This document shows, piece after piece, positions 6,650 to 16,974 of a DNA stretch of 33,538 nucleotides (position 1 is its first letter; each line of letters begins with the position of its first letter). The notes beneath the pieces are model-generated. The model ran no database searches, had not been told where the DNA came from, and worked only from the letters and a program-made list of their open reading frames with translations. This stretch comes from Candidatus Parabeggiatoa sp. nov. 3 (GTDB taxonomy: Bacteria; Pseudomonadota; Gammaproteobacteria; Beggiatoales; Beggiatoaceae), in assembly GCA_003645185.1 (NCBI GenBank), contig QNEL01000022.1, forward strand, positions 1-33,538, read 5' to 3'. The translations under genes were made by a program, and so were the position numbers.

Positions 6650-9142
6650 ATGAAAAAATCTAAAAAAGTCTATCGTTTCGCCTTATATGGTTTATCGTCA
6701 TCCGGTAAGACGTGTTTGTTAGCCTCCTTAGCAATGCCACGTTATCCCCATGCATTGGGTTATACCTGCATTTGGCGAGCCATGGAAGTATCCATGCCTA
6801 AACATGAGGTGAATAAGCAAAATCATTATTTAATCAAACTACGTCGTAGTAAAGAGTGGATGACTCAAGCCATTGAGAATTTATATGCACTACAATTGCC
6901 GGCCCCTAATCCTAGCAATGATGAACAGTTTATTTTTGAATATGATTTTACCGCATCAACCCATCAAACTTTCCGTGTTGAATTAACCGATTATTCTGGG
7001 GAATTGATTAATCCCAAAATCAGTCGTGATCGGTTGGCAAAAGACATGCGAAACCAAATTATGGAAATGGATGGGATTGTCGTCTTGGCAGAAGCCCCTT
7101 TTCGGGATAAATGGCTGCATTTTCAAAACGAAAAAGACTGTGACGATCACAGTTATACCGATTTATATCCTTTGCGACAAGCTTTTAGTTTATTGCGTTG
7201 CGAAAATCAGACGTGTGCAGCATTGGATGTGCCCATAGCTTTGGTGTTCACAAAATGGGATCGCTATAGTGATATAGATTATCTCACGCACGCGACAGAG
7301 CAACGTAAATTAGAAGAATTTATGACTGCCAGCCAACCGCCACCACATAAAGGATTGCAAGATGTCTTGCATTATTCTGTGACGGAAGGCAATTTTAAAG
7401 TCTTTCCCGTCAGTGCTTTAGGGGCCTGTGAATGTATAGCCGTTGAACAGGGCAAAATAGAACGCCCTAAACAAGTGAATCCTTTAAATGCGTTTGGTTT
7501 AGAAGATGCCTTTATTTGGATCGCCCAACGGCGCGATGCCATTGATTTACAAAATTATCAAGAACAAAGCCATTCCGTCATTTTTCCCCGCTGTAAAGAA
7601 ACGGGTTTAGATTTATTGAATCGCTTTCCCAAAGCCTCTAAAGAAGCGAAAGAAATCAAGACATTATTACAGGCCTGTGAAAAAGCCAAATATTCACGTA
7701 TTTTATATACTGTTTTTGGGTTAATCGTATTTTGGCTAGTTGCTGAAACCAGTTTAGATTTAAAGTCTTATCAACAACATCTTGTCGCGGCTAATAATGA
7801 ACACGCCACGCATCAAGAACTGGACAGGGCTGAAAAATGGCTGACAAGCTATATTGCTGCCCCCTATTATCGGCATCTGATTTCTCATGCTTTTCTCAGT
7901 CACTCAGAAGCGGAAAAATTATTAACGGATCTACAAAACCACCGAGAAACCTTTTTATGGGGGCCGGTTGAAGAAGCTTTAGCAGTCAATTTATCCGCAG
8001 CCCTTTCGCCAGCGCAAGCGTACTTAAAATATTATCCTTATGGGCAACATGCTAAAGCGGCACACGATATCAAGCTGCGTTCTGAAATTCAAACCGCTCA
8101 ACGGAAATATGAAGAAACACTGCGTAAAATTGCATTTGTGGTACAAAAGAACTTGCAAAATTCGATACAATTGAGTGAATTGTTAGAAGTGTTACGCGAG
8201 TTGCCACAGCAGCCTGAAGCTGAAACCGATAGTCTGCGTCAAGAAAGGATCGCATTAGAACAACATGTGTCTGACCAGTTAACCTACTTGAAGGATCAAC
8301 AAGATTGGAAACAGTTTCTTCTTCAAATTGATCATATCATGCAATCTGGTAATTTTCTTGCTGCAGGTCAAATGCTGAGTCTTCGCCCACCGAATAAGCG
8401 TTTAAATAGCTTAAAAGAGACTTTTAAAACGATAGTGATGCAGAGATTTGAAAAACAAGTCAACTTGGCGCTAACAGATAAAAAATTATTGGAGCAAGTT
8501 AGTGAATACTTAAAGGCTTACGCTCAACTACCCGGAGATTTGAAAACCCCTGTGCATCAATCTAAAGTCGCGGATTGGCAACATCAACTTTCTGAAAGAC
8601 AAGATGAAATCTGGTATGAGGCTGCTAGAACACACTTGGATATCAAGCATATTAATCAGTATCTGCAAAAAGCCCCTTTGAAAACCATGAAAAAGGAGAT
8701 TCATGATTACAAAGTCTATTTAGAAAGCACTTCGGGCATCATGCTGAATCAATTGCACTTGAAATTTGCCCAGATTCACTGGGAACATATCAATGACAAA
8801 GACAATATCGTTACTCTACTATTGAATGCCAGAGAAGTCATTAAAAGCAACAAGGTTAATGCAGAAGCGCATACATCAACGGATGTGATTGGCATCAGTC
8901 CCGATTTCAGTGCAAAACCTTCTGATATACTGACTATTGAAATCCAAGTGGTGAATAAGGATTTATTTTTTGATGATGATTATGGGCATGTCAAGGCAGA
9001 AATCCCCCTATCAGAATTAGCCGAAGCCACTAATGGATACAAGCTGTCACTGCGTACCGATAAAGGGGTAAAAACGGGTACGGCTTTTATTGAAATTGAA
9101 AATTATCCCCAAGAACCGGTTTTACCAGTATGGCATAAGTAG
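6650..9142 (+). CDS. Membrane-anchored GTPase with helical stalk and C-terminal C2-like domain
   Basis: 830 aa. Residues 1-290 form a P-loop GTPase: G1 GLSSSGKT (14-21), G3 DYSG (114-117), G4 TKWD (201-204, the NKxD equivalent) and a G5-like SA (255-256). One transmembrane helix follows at about 350-368 (YTVFGLIVFWLVAE). Residues about 370-690 are charged and helical. Residues about 699-815 resemble a C2 domain: ILTIEIQVVNKDLFFDDDYG then IPLSEL, the order of a Ca2+-type loop and last strands. The specific family is not recognised; bacterial TRAFAC-type GTPases linked to conflict or membrane processes are candidates. The gene stands alone on the plus strand. A decayed fragment of a second copy lies 200 bases downstream. 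GTP binding is well supported, the C2 call is moderate, and the biological role is unknown. Confidence 0.85.
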   Translation: MKKSKKVYRFALYGLSSSGKTCLLASLAMPRYPHALGYTCIWRAMEVSMPKHEVNKQNHYLIKLRRSKEWMTQAIENLYALQLPAPNPSNDEQFIFEYDFTASTHQTFRVELTDYSGELINPKISRDRLAKDMRNQIMEMDGIVVLAEAPFRDKWLHFQNEKDCDDHSYTDLYPLRQAFSLLRCENQTCAALDVPIALVFTKWDRYSDIDYLTHATEQRKLEEFMTASQPPPHKGLQDVLHYSVTEGNFKVFPVSALGACECIAVEQGKIERPKQVNPLNAFGLEDAFIWIAQRRDAIDLQNYQEQSHSVIFPRCKETGLDLLNRFPKASKEAKEIKTLLQACEKAKYSRILYTVFGLIVFWLVAETSLDLKSYQQHLVAANNEHATHQELDRAEKWLTSYIAAPYYRHLISHAFLSHSEAEKLLTDLQNHRETFLWGPVEEALAVNLSAALSPAQAYLKYYPYGQHAKAAHDIKLRSEIQTAQRKYEETLRKIAFVVQKNLQNSIQLSELLEVLRELPQQPEAETDSLRQERIALEQHVSDQLTYLKDQQDWKQFLLQIDHIMQSGNFLAAGQMLSLRPPNKRLNSLKETFKTIVMQRFEKQVNLALTDKKLLEQVSEYLKAYAQLPGDLKTPVHQSKVADWQHQLSERQDEIWYEAARTHLDIKHINQYLQKAPLKTMKKEIHDYKVYLESTSGIMLNQLHLKFAQIHWEHINDKDNIVTLLLNAREVIKSNKVNAEAHTSTDVIGISPDFSAKPSDILTIEIQVVNKDLFFDDDYGHVKAEIPLSELAEATNGYKLSLRTDKGVKTGTAFIEIENYPQEPVLPVWHK

Positions 9143-9280
9143 AGACGCGAAGCTTCGCTCTTATGCCTTGCGTCTCGAAAACACAAAATGTAGAGACGCG
9201 AGGCTTCGCTTATATAAATGTAGGGTGGGTAAGTTCGTTTCGACGCATAGCTTCGATCCGAACTTGCCCACCATCTCTAC
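9139..9280. repeat. GTAGAGACGCG repeats and a GTAGGGTGGG hairpin
   Basis: GTAGAGACGCGAAGCTTCGCT at the end of the GTPase gene recurs, slightly changed, at about 9190, and reversed near 18838-18860. Immediately after it, GGTGGGTAAGTTCG (9224-9237) pairs with CGAACTTGCCCACC (9259-9272) to form a hairpin that could terminate the GTPase transcript. Open frames in this block are repeat-derived. Confidence 0.65.
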
Positions 9281-9349
9281 AATCGGGTGATTTTTAATCT
9301 TATGATGATATAAAATGCGGTATAAATGTGTGTAAGTTGTTGGAACCCG

Positions 9350-9590
9350 TTTTGATTTAAAATCTTATCAACAACATCTTGTCGCGGCTAATAATGAACA
9401 CAAAACGCATCAAAAACTCGAACAGGCAGCAAAAATGGCTGACAAGCTTATATAATATGCGGCCCCTTAGTTTTAGAGGGCATATTTATCAGAATTGAAG
9501 CTAATTAAATTTCTAATCATTTTAACAATCTACCACGACAGAAATTGAAAATTATCCCCAAAAACTGGTTTTACCAGTATGGCATAAGAG
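9350..9590 (+). pseudogene. Decayed remnant of a second copy of the 830-aa GTPase gene
   Basis: Bases about 9353-9453 match 7756-7850 of the intact gene closely. They encode DLKSYQQHLVAANNEH, then frameshift and reach a stop. Bases 9541-9588 match 9089-9138, the last codons (EIENYPQ...LPVWHK). The region between, about 1.2 kb in the intact gene, is reduced to fewer than 90 bases without clear similarity. The 5' GTPase half is absent. This is what a tandem duplication followed by internal deletion would leave. The rest of the gap to 9778 is AT-rich with no gene. Confidence 0.85.
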
Positions 9591-9778
9591 TTCATAAGTT
9601 CAAGTCTTTTTTGACAATCCAAAACACAATACAAAGGATTATTCAAGCTTTATCAAAATTGGCTTCTTATTAAGCCCTTTTCAAATTGTCAAGATATATA
9701 ATATAAATATAATAAATGTTTTTTATATATAATCCTCAAAGTGTTTATGTCGTGTGATAACAAGAACTGATAACCCTT

Positions 9779-10933
9779 ATGAAAAAACCAGTTATTTTAT
9801 GCGTTGATGATGAACCCATGTTGCTTGTGAGTCTCAAACAACAACTAAAGCATCAATTTGGAAATGACTATCAAATTGAGACGGCAGAAGATGGCAAAGA
9901 GGCTTTGGAAATTATTGAAGACTTATTAGAAGAGGGGATTGATTTGCCAGTTGTCATTTCTGATCAACTGATGCAAGGGATGAAAGGGGATGAATTGCTA
10001 ACACAGATTCATGCGCTTGTGCCTAAAACATTGAAAATTCTCTTAACGGGACAAGCAGAAGCAGATGCGATTGGAAAAGCAGTCAACAGTGCTAACCTTT
10101 ATCGTTACATCGCCAAACCTTGGGAGCCCACTGATCTCAATTTGACCGTTATGGAAGCGATTCGTCGCTATTTTCAAGAAAAAGAATTGACGCAATTTTA
10201 CGCCAGTTTAGAGAAAAAAGTCACCGATCGTACCCAAGAATTGCAACAAAAGAATCAATTTTTAAGCATTGCCGTGCATGATTTGAAAAATCCCTTATCA
10301 GCGATTCGAGGCTACGCTGAGATGATTCAAAGTGATTTGGATGACATGCCTAAAGCAGAAATTCTTGAAGTCGTTGATCGCATTGTACTCAGTTCACGGC
10401 AGATGTTTGAGTTAATTTCAAGTCTCTTGGAAGTCAATGAGATTGAATCGGGTAAAATGAATTTATCACTGGAAGTAATGGATATAGTTCATATTTTACA
10501 ATGGTTAAACGATCATTACCATGAAAGAGCCAAGGCTAAGCACATTGATTTGCAGTTTCACTCTCAGGCAGAACAATATTATGTGATGGCTAATGAAAAT
10601 ACCACACGTCAAGTCTTTGATAATTTGATTTCAAATGCCGTTAAATATTCACCTTATGATAAATGTGTCTGTGTTCGCATCTGTCAAGATAAAAACGTAG
10701 TTCGCTGTGAAATACAAGATGAAGGCCCAGGGCTGAGTGATGAAGATCAAGAAAAATTATTTGGTCAATTCAGTCGTTTAACCCCTAAACCAACAGGGGG
10801 TGAACATTCAACAGGTTTAGGATTATTCATTGTTAAAAAATTACTCGATTCTATGCAGGGTAACGTGTGGTGCGAAAGCACATTGGGGAAGGGAACTACC
10901 TTTATTGTCGAATTACCCGTTGCAAAAGAATAA
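9779..10933 (+). CDS. Receiver-histidine kinase (REC-HisKA-HATPase)
   Basis: 384 aa, cytoplasmic, no membrane segment. The N-terminal receiver (about 1-125) has the acidic D10-D11-E12 cluster, phosphoacceptor D62 (VVISDQLM), T90 and K113 (IAKPW). A coiled linker (about 130-160) leads to HisKA with phospho-His H167 in AVHDLKNP. The HATPase has N-box NLISNAVKYSP, G1 DEGPGLS and G2 STGLGLFIVKKL. With an N-terminal receiver it probably takes its signal from another kinase. It is a close paralogue, equal in length, of the protein at 17413-18567, and the two flank the giant kinase at 11211. No Shine-Dalgarno sequence is evident; GAACTGATAACCCTT precedes the ATG. Confidence 0.93.
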   Translation: MKKPVILCVDDEPMLLVSLKQQLKHQFGNDYQIETAEDGKEALEIIEDLLEEGIDLPVVISDQLMQGMKGDELLTQIHALVPKTLKILLTGQAEADAIGKAVNSANLYRYIAKPWEPTDLNLTVMEAIRRYFQEKELTQFYASLEKKVTDRTQELQQKNQFLSIAVHDLKNPLSAIRGYAEMIQSDLDDMPKAEILEVVDRIVLSSRQMFELISSLLEVNEIESGKMNLSLEVMDIVHILQWLNDHYHERAKAKHIDLQFHSQAEQYYVMANENTTRQVFDNLISNAVKYSPYDKCVCVRICQDKNVVRCEIQDEGPGLSDEDQEKLFGQFSRLTPKPTGGEHSTGLGLFIVKKLLDSMQGNVWCESTLGKGTTFIVELPVAKE

Positions 10934-11084
10934 CTACAAGGATTGGATATAAGAAAGGATTGGAGCGAGACTCACTCAAGATTGTTTCGACCACCCGTCA
11001 TGAATTCAGGGCTAAAAGTTTAAGTTTTTTTAAGGGGGAGTTCAGCTTTCAGACAATTGGGGGGCTGGATATAAAACAGAAAGG

Positions 11085-11146
11085 GGGCAACCACAAGGGA
11101 TTGCCCCTACATGACATTGTGTAGGGGCAATCCCTTGTGGTTGCCC
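11085..11146. repeat. 27-bp perfect inverted repeat of the GGGCAACCACAAGGGATTGC family
   Basis: The unit beginning GGGCAACCACAAGGGATTGC at 11085-11111 is followed after 8 bases by its exact reverse complement at 11120-11146. The same unit recurs at about 18602-18660 and four times in tandem at 30817-30939. As a hairpin between two plus-strand signalling genes it may terminate transcription. The frames through it encode only a GNHKGLPL-like peptide. Confidence 0.8.
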
Positions 11147-11210
11147 TTTGTTGTAAAATACCTGTTTATTTGTGTTTCAGTACTTAGTTATACCCTTGTA
11201 GTGACATTAT

Positions 11211-14200
11211 ATGGAAAACAACATGCTAAAACTATCAAACTATTTAATTAAAGAACAACTTTATGACGGTATTTATTCGCTAGTCTATCGCGCCTCGCGT
11301 CAAATAGATAATCAATCTGTCGTTCTTAAAGTGCTTAAAAACGATTATCCAACACCTGAAGAGATCGCCCGTTTTAAACGCGAATATGAGATAACGCAAA
11401 AACTCAATGAATCCGCCCTTGGCATCATCAACGTTTTTGGACTTGAAAAAGAAGATAAAACTTGGTTCATCGTGTTGGAAGATTTTGGAAGCGATTCACT
11501 GGCAAACCGCTTACAAGTGCAACCCATTGATATCGCAGCCTTTCTGCCTTTAGCCATTCAAATGACAGAAATTGTGGGCGAGATACACCGTCAAAACGTC
11601 ATTCATAAAGACATCAATCCCGCCAATATCTTATGGAACCCAGACACGCATCAAATCAAAGTCATTGATTTTGGCATTTCAAGCCTCTTATCGCGTACAC
11701 ACACGATTATTAATAATATCAATAGTTTAGAAGGCACTCTAGCCTACATGTCACCAGAGCAAACGGGGCGCATGAATCGGGCATTGGATTATCGCACTGA
11801 TTATTACGCTTTGGGAGTCACTTTTTATCAGATGCTCACACAGCAATTGCCGTTTGAAGTCAAAGATGCCATAGAATTAGTCCATTGTCACCTTGCCAAA
11901 AGGCCACCAGTAGCGCATGAATTGAATTCCAAAATACCGCCCGTCATGTCCAAAATCCTGCTCAAATTAATGGCGAAAACGGCAGAAGAACGCTATCAAA
12001 GTGCTTTAGGACTGAAAGCGGATTTACAACACTGTCTCACCCTTCTCGAATCAACCGGGCAGATCACTGATTTTGACTTGGGACAGTCTGATATTTCAGA
12101 ACAATTTCACATTCCGCAAAAACTCTACGGGCGAGAAAGTGAAACGGAAAAATTTTTAAATGCCTTTGAACGCATCGCCTCTGTTCCCTTTTCATCAAAA
12201 GAAACAGCGAAAGAGTGCAGCGGCCGTTCCGAAATGATGTTAGTCGCCGGCTATTCAGGCATCGGCAAATCCGCTTTAGTGCAAGAAATTTATAAACCCC
12301 TAACAGAAAAACGCGGGTATTTTATTTCGGGCAAATTCGATCAATTTCAGCGCAATGTACCCTATTCGGCCCTTGTCAAAGCCTTCTCCGATTTGATGCA
12401 GCAACTGCTGACAGAAAATGAGGCACAACTCAAACAGTGGCAAGCACAACTCTTAAGCGCCTTAGGGCCTAATGGACAAATCATTATTGAGATCATCCCA
12501 GAACTCGAACTCATTATTGGGCCACAACCGCAAGTACCCACATTAGGGCCTTCAGAAGCACAAAATCGTTTTAACCTCGTTTTTCAAAGCTTTATCAAAG
12601 TATTTTGTCAAGCTTCACATCCCTTAATCCTATTCTTGGATGATTTGCAATGGGCAGATTCTGCCACACTGAAACTAATAGAATTGATCATGATGCCTGA
12701 TCAAATGCATTATCTGTTTCTCATTGGCGCTTATCGGGATAACGAAGTCAATCCCACCCATCCTTTTATCATCACGCTTGAAGAATTGCAAAAAGCAGGA
12801 GCGACTGTCAACCAAATCACCTTAACCCCCTTAACCTTGGAACAGGTGACACAACTGATTGCCGACACCGTGCATCAAAAAACGCAAGCGGTTCACTCAT
12901 TGGCAGAATTAGTGACACGCAAAACGGGCGGCAATCCTTTTTTTATCAACCAATTTCTCAAAACCTTGTATGAGGAAAACCTGCTAAGCTTTCAATACCC
13001 CAATGAACCAACCGTTTCCACCTCTGGAAAAGAGGGAATAAAGGGGAAAAGGGGGAATTGGCAATGGGATATAGCCCAAATTGAGGCCCTCAATATCACC
13101 GATAACGTCGTTGATTTGATGCTGAGTCAATTAAAGAAACTACCAGAAGCAACGCAACAAGTGTTACGCTTAGCCGCTTGTGTCGGCAATCGCTTTGATT
13201 TAAAAACCCTCTCTCTCATTAATGAACATTCGGCAGATGAGACTTTCCAAAAACTCATGCCTAGTATTCAAGAAGGCTTAGTATTACCCCTTTCAGGATT
13301 AGAAAGCCTAACCGATGAAATGCTTGACACACAGGCTTCCAAGTGTACGTTTCAATTTCTACATGATCGGGTACAGCAAGCCGCGTATGCACTGATTGAC
13401 GATGCTCAGAAAAAGGCGGTTCATCTACAAATTGGGCGGTTATTGTTAGCCAATACACCTGAAACACAACGGGCAGACAAAATATTTGAGTTAGTTGATC
13501 ACCTCAATCTGGGATATGAACGGGTAAAAGATGAGGCAGAAATACGTGAAATCGCCCAACTCAATTTGATAGCCGGGCAAAAAGCGAAAGCCGCCACTGC
13601 TTATGAAGCAGCGCTTAAATATTTCACTGTCGGCTGCCAACGCTTGCTTGAAAACAGTTGGGAAATGGAATATGATTTAACCTTCACGCTCCATAAAGAA
13701 AAGCTAGAAGCCCAATACTTAAACACGCATTATGAACAGGCAGAAAGATTGGCTCCAGTTGTGTTAGAACAAGCAAAAGCTGTACTTGATAAAAGTCAGG
13801 TGTACGAAATCCAAATGCAATTTTTAATTGCAGAAAATCAAATGCAAGCCGCAATAACAATGGGTTTGCAAGTTTTAGAACTGTTGGATATCAGCCTATT
13901 AGACTCCCCACCTCAAAACCTCTTGATTGATGAATTGACTGATTTGCCAGAAATGAATGATCCTTATAAACTGGCTGGATTGCGTATTTTAATGCTATTA
14001 TTTTCGCCGGCTTTAATTGCCAATCCCCCACTGTTGCCAAAAACCGCTTTTACAATGCTCAATATCTGTAGGCAATCTGGCAATTCACCCTTAGCCGCTT
14101 TTGCTTACGGTTATTATGGTTTGTTATTATGTGGAGATCGTTCTGACATTGAATCTGGGTATCAATTCGGTCAGCTCGCTTTAACTGTATTCGACAAATT

Positions 14201-16796
14201 TGATGCCAAAGAACTCGAATGTAAAGTACACGAAGTGTATTACGATTTTATTGTCCATTGGAAAGAACATGCCCGTTACTCCATACAACCTTTGCAAGAA
14301 AATATTCAGGTAGGTTTAGAAACGGGAGATGTTGAATTTGCGTGTTATAGTATTATCGTTTATTGTTCTAATCTCGTTTTGATTGGAGAACCTCTGATAT
14401 TGGTTAATCAGAAGCAATTATCTTATATCAGCTTGCTCCAAAACCTTAAACAAGAATTTCATCTTTATTATGCCAAAATATGGGGGCAGTTAGTACGCAA
14501 TTTGATGGAAGTAGAGAGTTCTGCTGATAAACAGCACCTGAAAGGTGAGTTGTTTAATGAAATAGAATTGTTGCCTATTTTCTTGAAGACTAACAACCTC
14601 ACATCGTTATTTTGTGTTTATCTTGCCAAAAACATGTTGAGTTACTTATTTAAGGATTATGCAGCGGCTGTCGTTAATGGCTCAAAAGCGGAAGAATACG
14701 AACCTGCCATGTCTGGATTGATGGCGGTTTCTGAAAATCCTTTTTACTATTCTTTGGCTCTCCTTGCCCAGTATCCTATTGTAGAAAGTCGTCTGCAATC
14801 AGACTATCTGGAAAAAGTAACCGTTAACCAACACAAAATGAGCATTTGGGCATACCATGCCCCGATGAATTTTCAGCATAAATATGATCTTGTCGAAGCT
14901 GAAAAAGCGCGCGTTTTGGGACAAGTTGTTGAAGCCATGACACTGTATGAGCAATCTATAACAGGCGCTAGGAACAATGGATATATTCAAGAAGAAGCCT
15001 TAGCTTATGAATTAGCCGCAGAATTTTATCTCAAACAGGGTATGCTAGAATTTGCCAACCTCTATCTCAAGAATGCTCATTACGCTTATCAACAATGGGG
15101 CGCTGTAGCCAAAGTCAAAGATTTAGAAGCCAGATATCCTCAAATCTTGCTTCAAGTAACAGTCGCTAAACCCATATCCAGTTTGATAACCGCCACGCAG
15201 CATTTTACCCCGGCTGTTTCCTCATCAGAAAGCAGCTTAAGTGTGCTTGATTTAGAAACCGTGATGAAAGCCTCACAAGCGATTGCTGGTGTTGTGCAAT
15301 TGGACAACTTATTAACGACTTTAATGCACATCCTCATTGAAAATGCAGGTGCCGAAAAAGGTTTATTGCTTTTAGAAAAAGACAAGCAATGGCACATCGT
15401 GGCAGAAGAAGCAATCGTTGTGAAAAATGGGGAAACAGGAAAAGGGAATACAGAAATGGCTCAAGTTGCCACTACCCTCATTAATTATGTGGCACGGAAA
15501 AAAGAGGCCGTCGTACTCCATGATGCCATTAATGAAGGCCATTTTACTCAAGATGCCCACATTATTGCCCATCAAACCAAATCCATTTTATGCGTTCCCT
15601 TAGTCAATCAAGGCAAACTCGCTGGCATTGTTTATCTGGAAAACAATCTAGCCACTAGCGCGTTCACACAAAAACGGGTAGAAACCGTACAACTGTTAGG
15701 CGCACAGGCCGCTATCTCCCTTGATAATGCCCGCTTATATGAAGATTTAGCCGAATATAATCGTACCTTAGAAGCCAAAGTGGCAGAACGCACCCATGAA
15801 TTATCAGAAGCACTTGATCATCTTAAAGCCACACAAGAGGAGCTGATCCAATCTGAAAAAATGGCAGCCCTTGGACAACTCGTCGCCGGCATTGCCCATG
15901 AAGTCAATACACCGTTGGGCGCGATACGCGCCTCGATTGGCAATATTTCTGATGCCATCAATGACTCAATACGGCAATTACCCCAGTTATTTCAAAAACT
16001 CTCCTCTCAACAACAACACGATTTCTTTGCGTTAGTAGAAACCACTTTCGATAGCCAGAAACAAAATCTAACAGCGCGTGAAGAGCGCAAATTCAAACGG
16101 AAACTGATTGCCCAGTTAGAAGACGATGAAATCGACAATGCTGATGATATTGCTGATACGCTAGTGGATATGGGTATTTACCAGCATGTAGAGCCTTTTA
16201 TGTCGCTGCTTAAGTCTGAAGACAATAGTTTTATTGTAGAAGCCGCCTACAACCTGTCAACACAATATATCAATAGTCAAAATATTATGACAGCGGTAGA
16301 TCGTGCTTCCAAAGTAGTTTTTGCGCTCAAAAGCTATGCTCGCCGTGATCTTGAAGGTAAGAAGACGCAAGCCAACGTAACAGCAGGGCTCAACGTTGTT
16401 TTAACACTCTATCAGAATCAGTTAAAACAGGGCGTTGAAGTCATCACGGATTATCAGGAAGTGCCTGAAATATTATGTTATCCTGACGAATTGAATCAAG
16501 TGTGGACTAATCTGATTCACAATGCCATTCAAGCGATGGATAATCAGGGAAGTTTAGAAATAAGCGTTGCCCAGCGAGACAATCACTTGGTTATCCAAAT
16601 AACCGATTCGGGAAAAGGTATTGAAGAAAATATTAAGCCACGTATCTTTGAACCGTTTTTTACGACGAAACCTGCAGGCGAAGGCAGCGGCTTAGGATTA
16701 GATATTGTCCGCAAAATCATCGAAAAGCATCAGGGTAAAATTGAGGTAGCCAGTCAGCCAGGCAAAACCACTTTTAGCGTGTTTTTACCGATATGA
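11211..16796 (+). CDS. Trifunctional Ser/Thr kinase / AAA ATPase / GAF / histidine kinase
   Basis: 1861 aa, cytoplasmic. Residues 10-280 are a protein kinase: K40 (VVLKVLK), HKDINPANIL with D134, DFG 153-155, and GTLAYMSPEQTGRMN. HKDINP replaces HRDLKP, as in this family. Residues about 305-620 are an AAA_16-type ATPase (GYSGIGKS near 347, LFLDDLQWAD near 475), then a helical TPR-like region (about 640-1330). A GAF sensor (about 1345-1505), coiled coil and HisKA follow, with H1563 in AGIAHEVNTPLGAIR. The HATPase has NLIHNAIQAMD, DSGKGI and GSGLGLDIV. There is an insertion of about 150 residues between H-box and N-box. This resembles the multi-sensor kinases known from cyanobacteria and Beggiatoa. 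It has no receiver of its own; the lone receiver 224 bases downstream is a likely phosphate acceptor. Met5 is an alternative start (GGAAAACAACATG). Confidence 0.93.
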   Translation: MENNMLKLSNYLIKEQLYDGIYSLVYRASRQIDNQSVVLKVLKNDYPTPEEIARFKREYEITQKLNESALGIINVFGLEKEDKTWFIVLEDFGSDSLANRLQVQPIDIAAFLPLAIQMTEIVGEIHRQNVIHKDINPANILWNPDTHQIKVIDFGISSLLSRTHTIINNINSLEGTLAYMSPEQTGRMNRALDYRTDYYALGVTFYQMLTQQLPFEVKDAIELVHCHLAKRPPVAHELNSKIPPVMSKILLKLMAKTAEERYQSALGLKADLQHCLTLLESTGQITDFDLGQSDISEQFHIPQKLYGRESETEKFLNAFERIASVPFSSKETAKECSGRSEMMLVAGYSGIGKSALVQEIYKPLTEKRGYFISGKFDQFQRNVPYSALVKAFSDLMQQLLTENEAQLKQWQAQLLSALGPNGQIIIEIIPELELIIGPQPQVPTLGPSEAQNRFNLVFQSFIKVFCQASHPLILFLDDLQWADSATLKLIELIMMPDQMHYLFLIGAYRDNEVNPTHPFIITLEELQKAGATVNQITLTPLTLEQVTQLIADTVHQKTQAVHSLAELVTRKTGGNPFFINQFLKTLYEENLLSFQYPNEPTVSTSGKEGIKGKRGNWQWDIAQIEALNITDNVVDLMLSQLKKLPEATQQVLRLAACVGNRFDLKTLSLINEHSADETFQKLMPSIQEGLVLPLSGLESLTDEMLDTQASKCTFQFLHDRVQQAAYALIDDAQKKAVHLQIGRLLLANTPETQRADKIFELVDHLNLGYERVKDEAEIREIAQLNLIAGQKAKAATAYEAALKYFTVGCQRLLENSWEMEYDLTFTLHKEKLEAQYLNTHYEQAERLAPVVLEQAKAVLDKSQVYEIQMQFLIAENQMQAAITMGLQVLELLDISLLDSPPQNLLIDELTDLPEMNDPYKLAGLRILMLLFSPALIANPPLLPKTAFTMLNICRQSGNSPLAAFAYGYYGLLLCGDRSDIESGYQFGQLALTVFDKFDAKELECKVHEVYYDFIVHWKEHARYSIQPLQENIQVGLETGDVEFACYSIIVYCSNLVLIGEPLILVNQKQLSYISLLQNLKQEFHLYYAKIWGQLVRNLMEVESSADKQHLKGELFNEIELLPIFLKTNNLTSLFCVYLAKNMLSYLFKDYAAAVVNGSKAEEYEPAMSGLMAVSENPFYYSLALLAQYPIVESRLQSDYLEKVTVNQHKMSIWAYHAPMNFQHKYDLVEAEKARVLGQVVEAMTLYEQSITGARNNGYIQEEALAYELAAEFYLKQGMLEFANLYLKNAHYAYQQWGAVAKVKDLEARYPQILLQVTVAKPISSLITATQHFTPAVSSSESSLSVLDLETVMKASQAIAGVVQLDNLLTTLMHILIENAGAEKGLLLLEKDKQWHIVAEEAIVVKNGETGKGNTEMAQVATTLINYVARKKEAVVLHDAINEGHFTQDAHIIAHQTKSILCVPLVNQGKLAGIVYLENNLATSAFTQKRVETVQLLGAQAAISLDNARLYEDLAEYNRTLEAKVAERTHELSEALDHLKATQEELIQSEKMAALGQLVAGIAHEVNTPLGAIRASIGNISDAINDSIRQLPQLFQKLSSQQQHDFFALVETTFDSQKQNLTAREERKFKRKLIAQLEDDEIDNADDIADTLVDMGIYQHVEPFMSLLKSEDNSFIVEAAYNLSTQYINSQNIMTAVDRASKVVFALKSYARRDLEGKKTQANVTAGLNVVLTLYQNQLKQGVEVITDYQEVPEILCYPDELNQVWTNLIHNAIQAMDNQGSLEISVAQRDNHLVIQITDSGKGIEENIKPRIFEPFFTTKPAGEGSGLGLDIVRKIIEKHQGKIEVASQPGKTTFSVFLPI

Positions 16797-16803
16797 TGAA
16801 CCT

Positions 16804-16945
16804 AGAAGGGCGAACCTGCGTGTTCGCCCTCCCCAAAATCCATCAATAATTTTTGATTGTAGGGGCGAACCTACGTGTTCGCCCTCCCCAAAATCCATTA
16901 ATATTGTAGGGGCGAACCTAGGGCGAACCTGCGTGTTCGCCCTCC
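16804..16945. repeat. Three GGGCGAAC...GTTCGCCC hairpins after the giant kinase gene
   Basis: GGGCGAACCTGCGTGTTCGCC-type units occur at about 16808, 16864 and 16920, the last preceded by a partial copy. Each has an 8-bp stem GGGCGAAC/GTTCGCCC. A related hairpin, TAGGGCGA/TCGCCCTA, lies at 19991-20016. The first copy sits a few bases after the stop and could terminate transcription. Confidence 0.75.
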
Positions 16946-16974
16946 TTAATAAAAACACAAGAGGAAAAACGACT

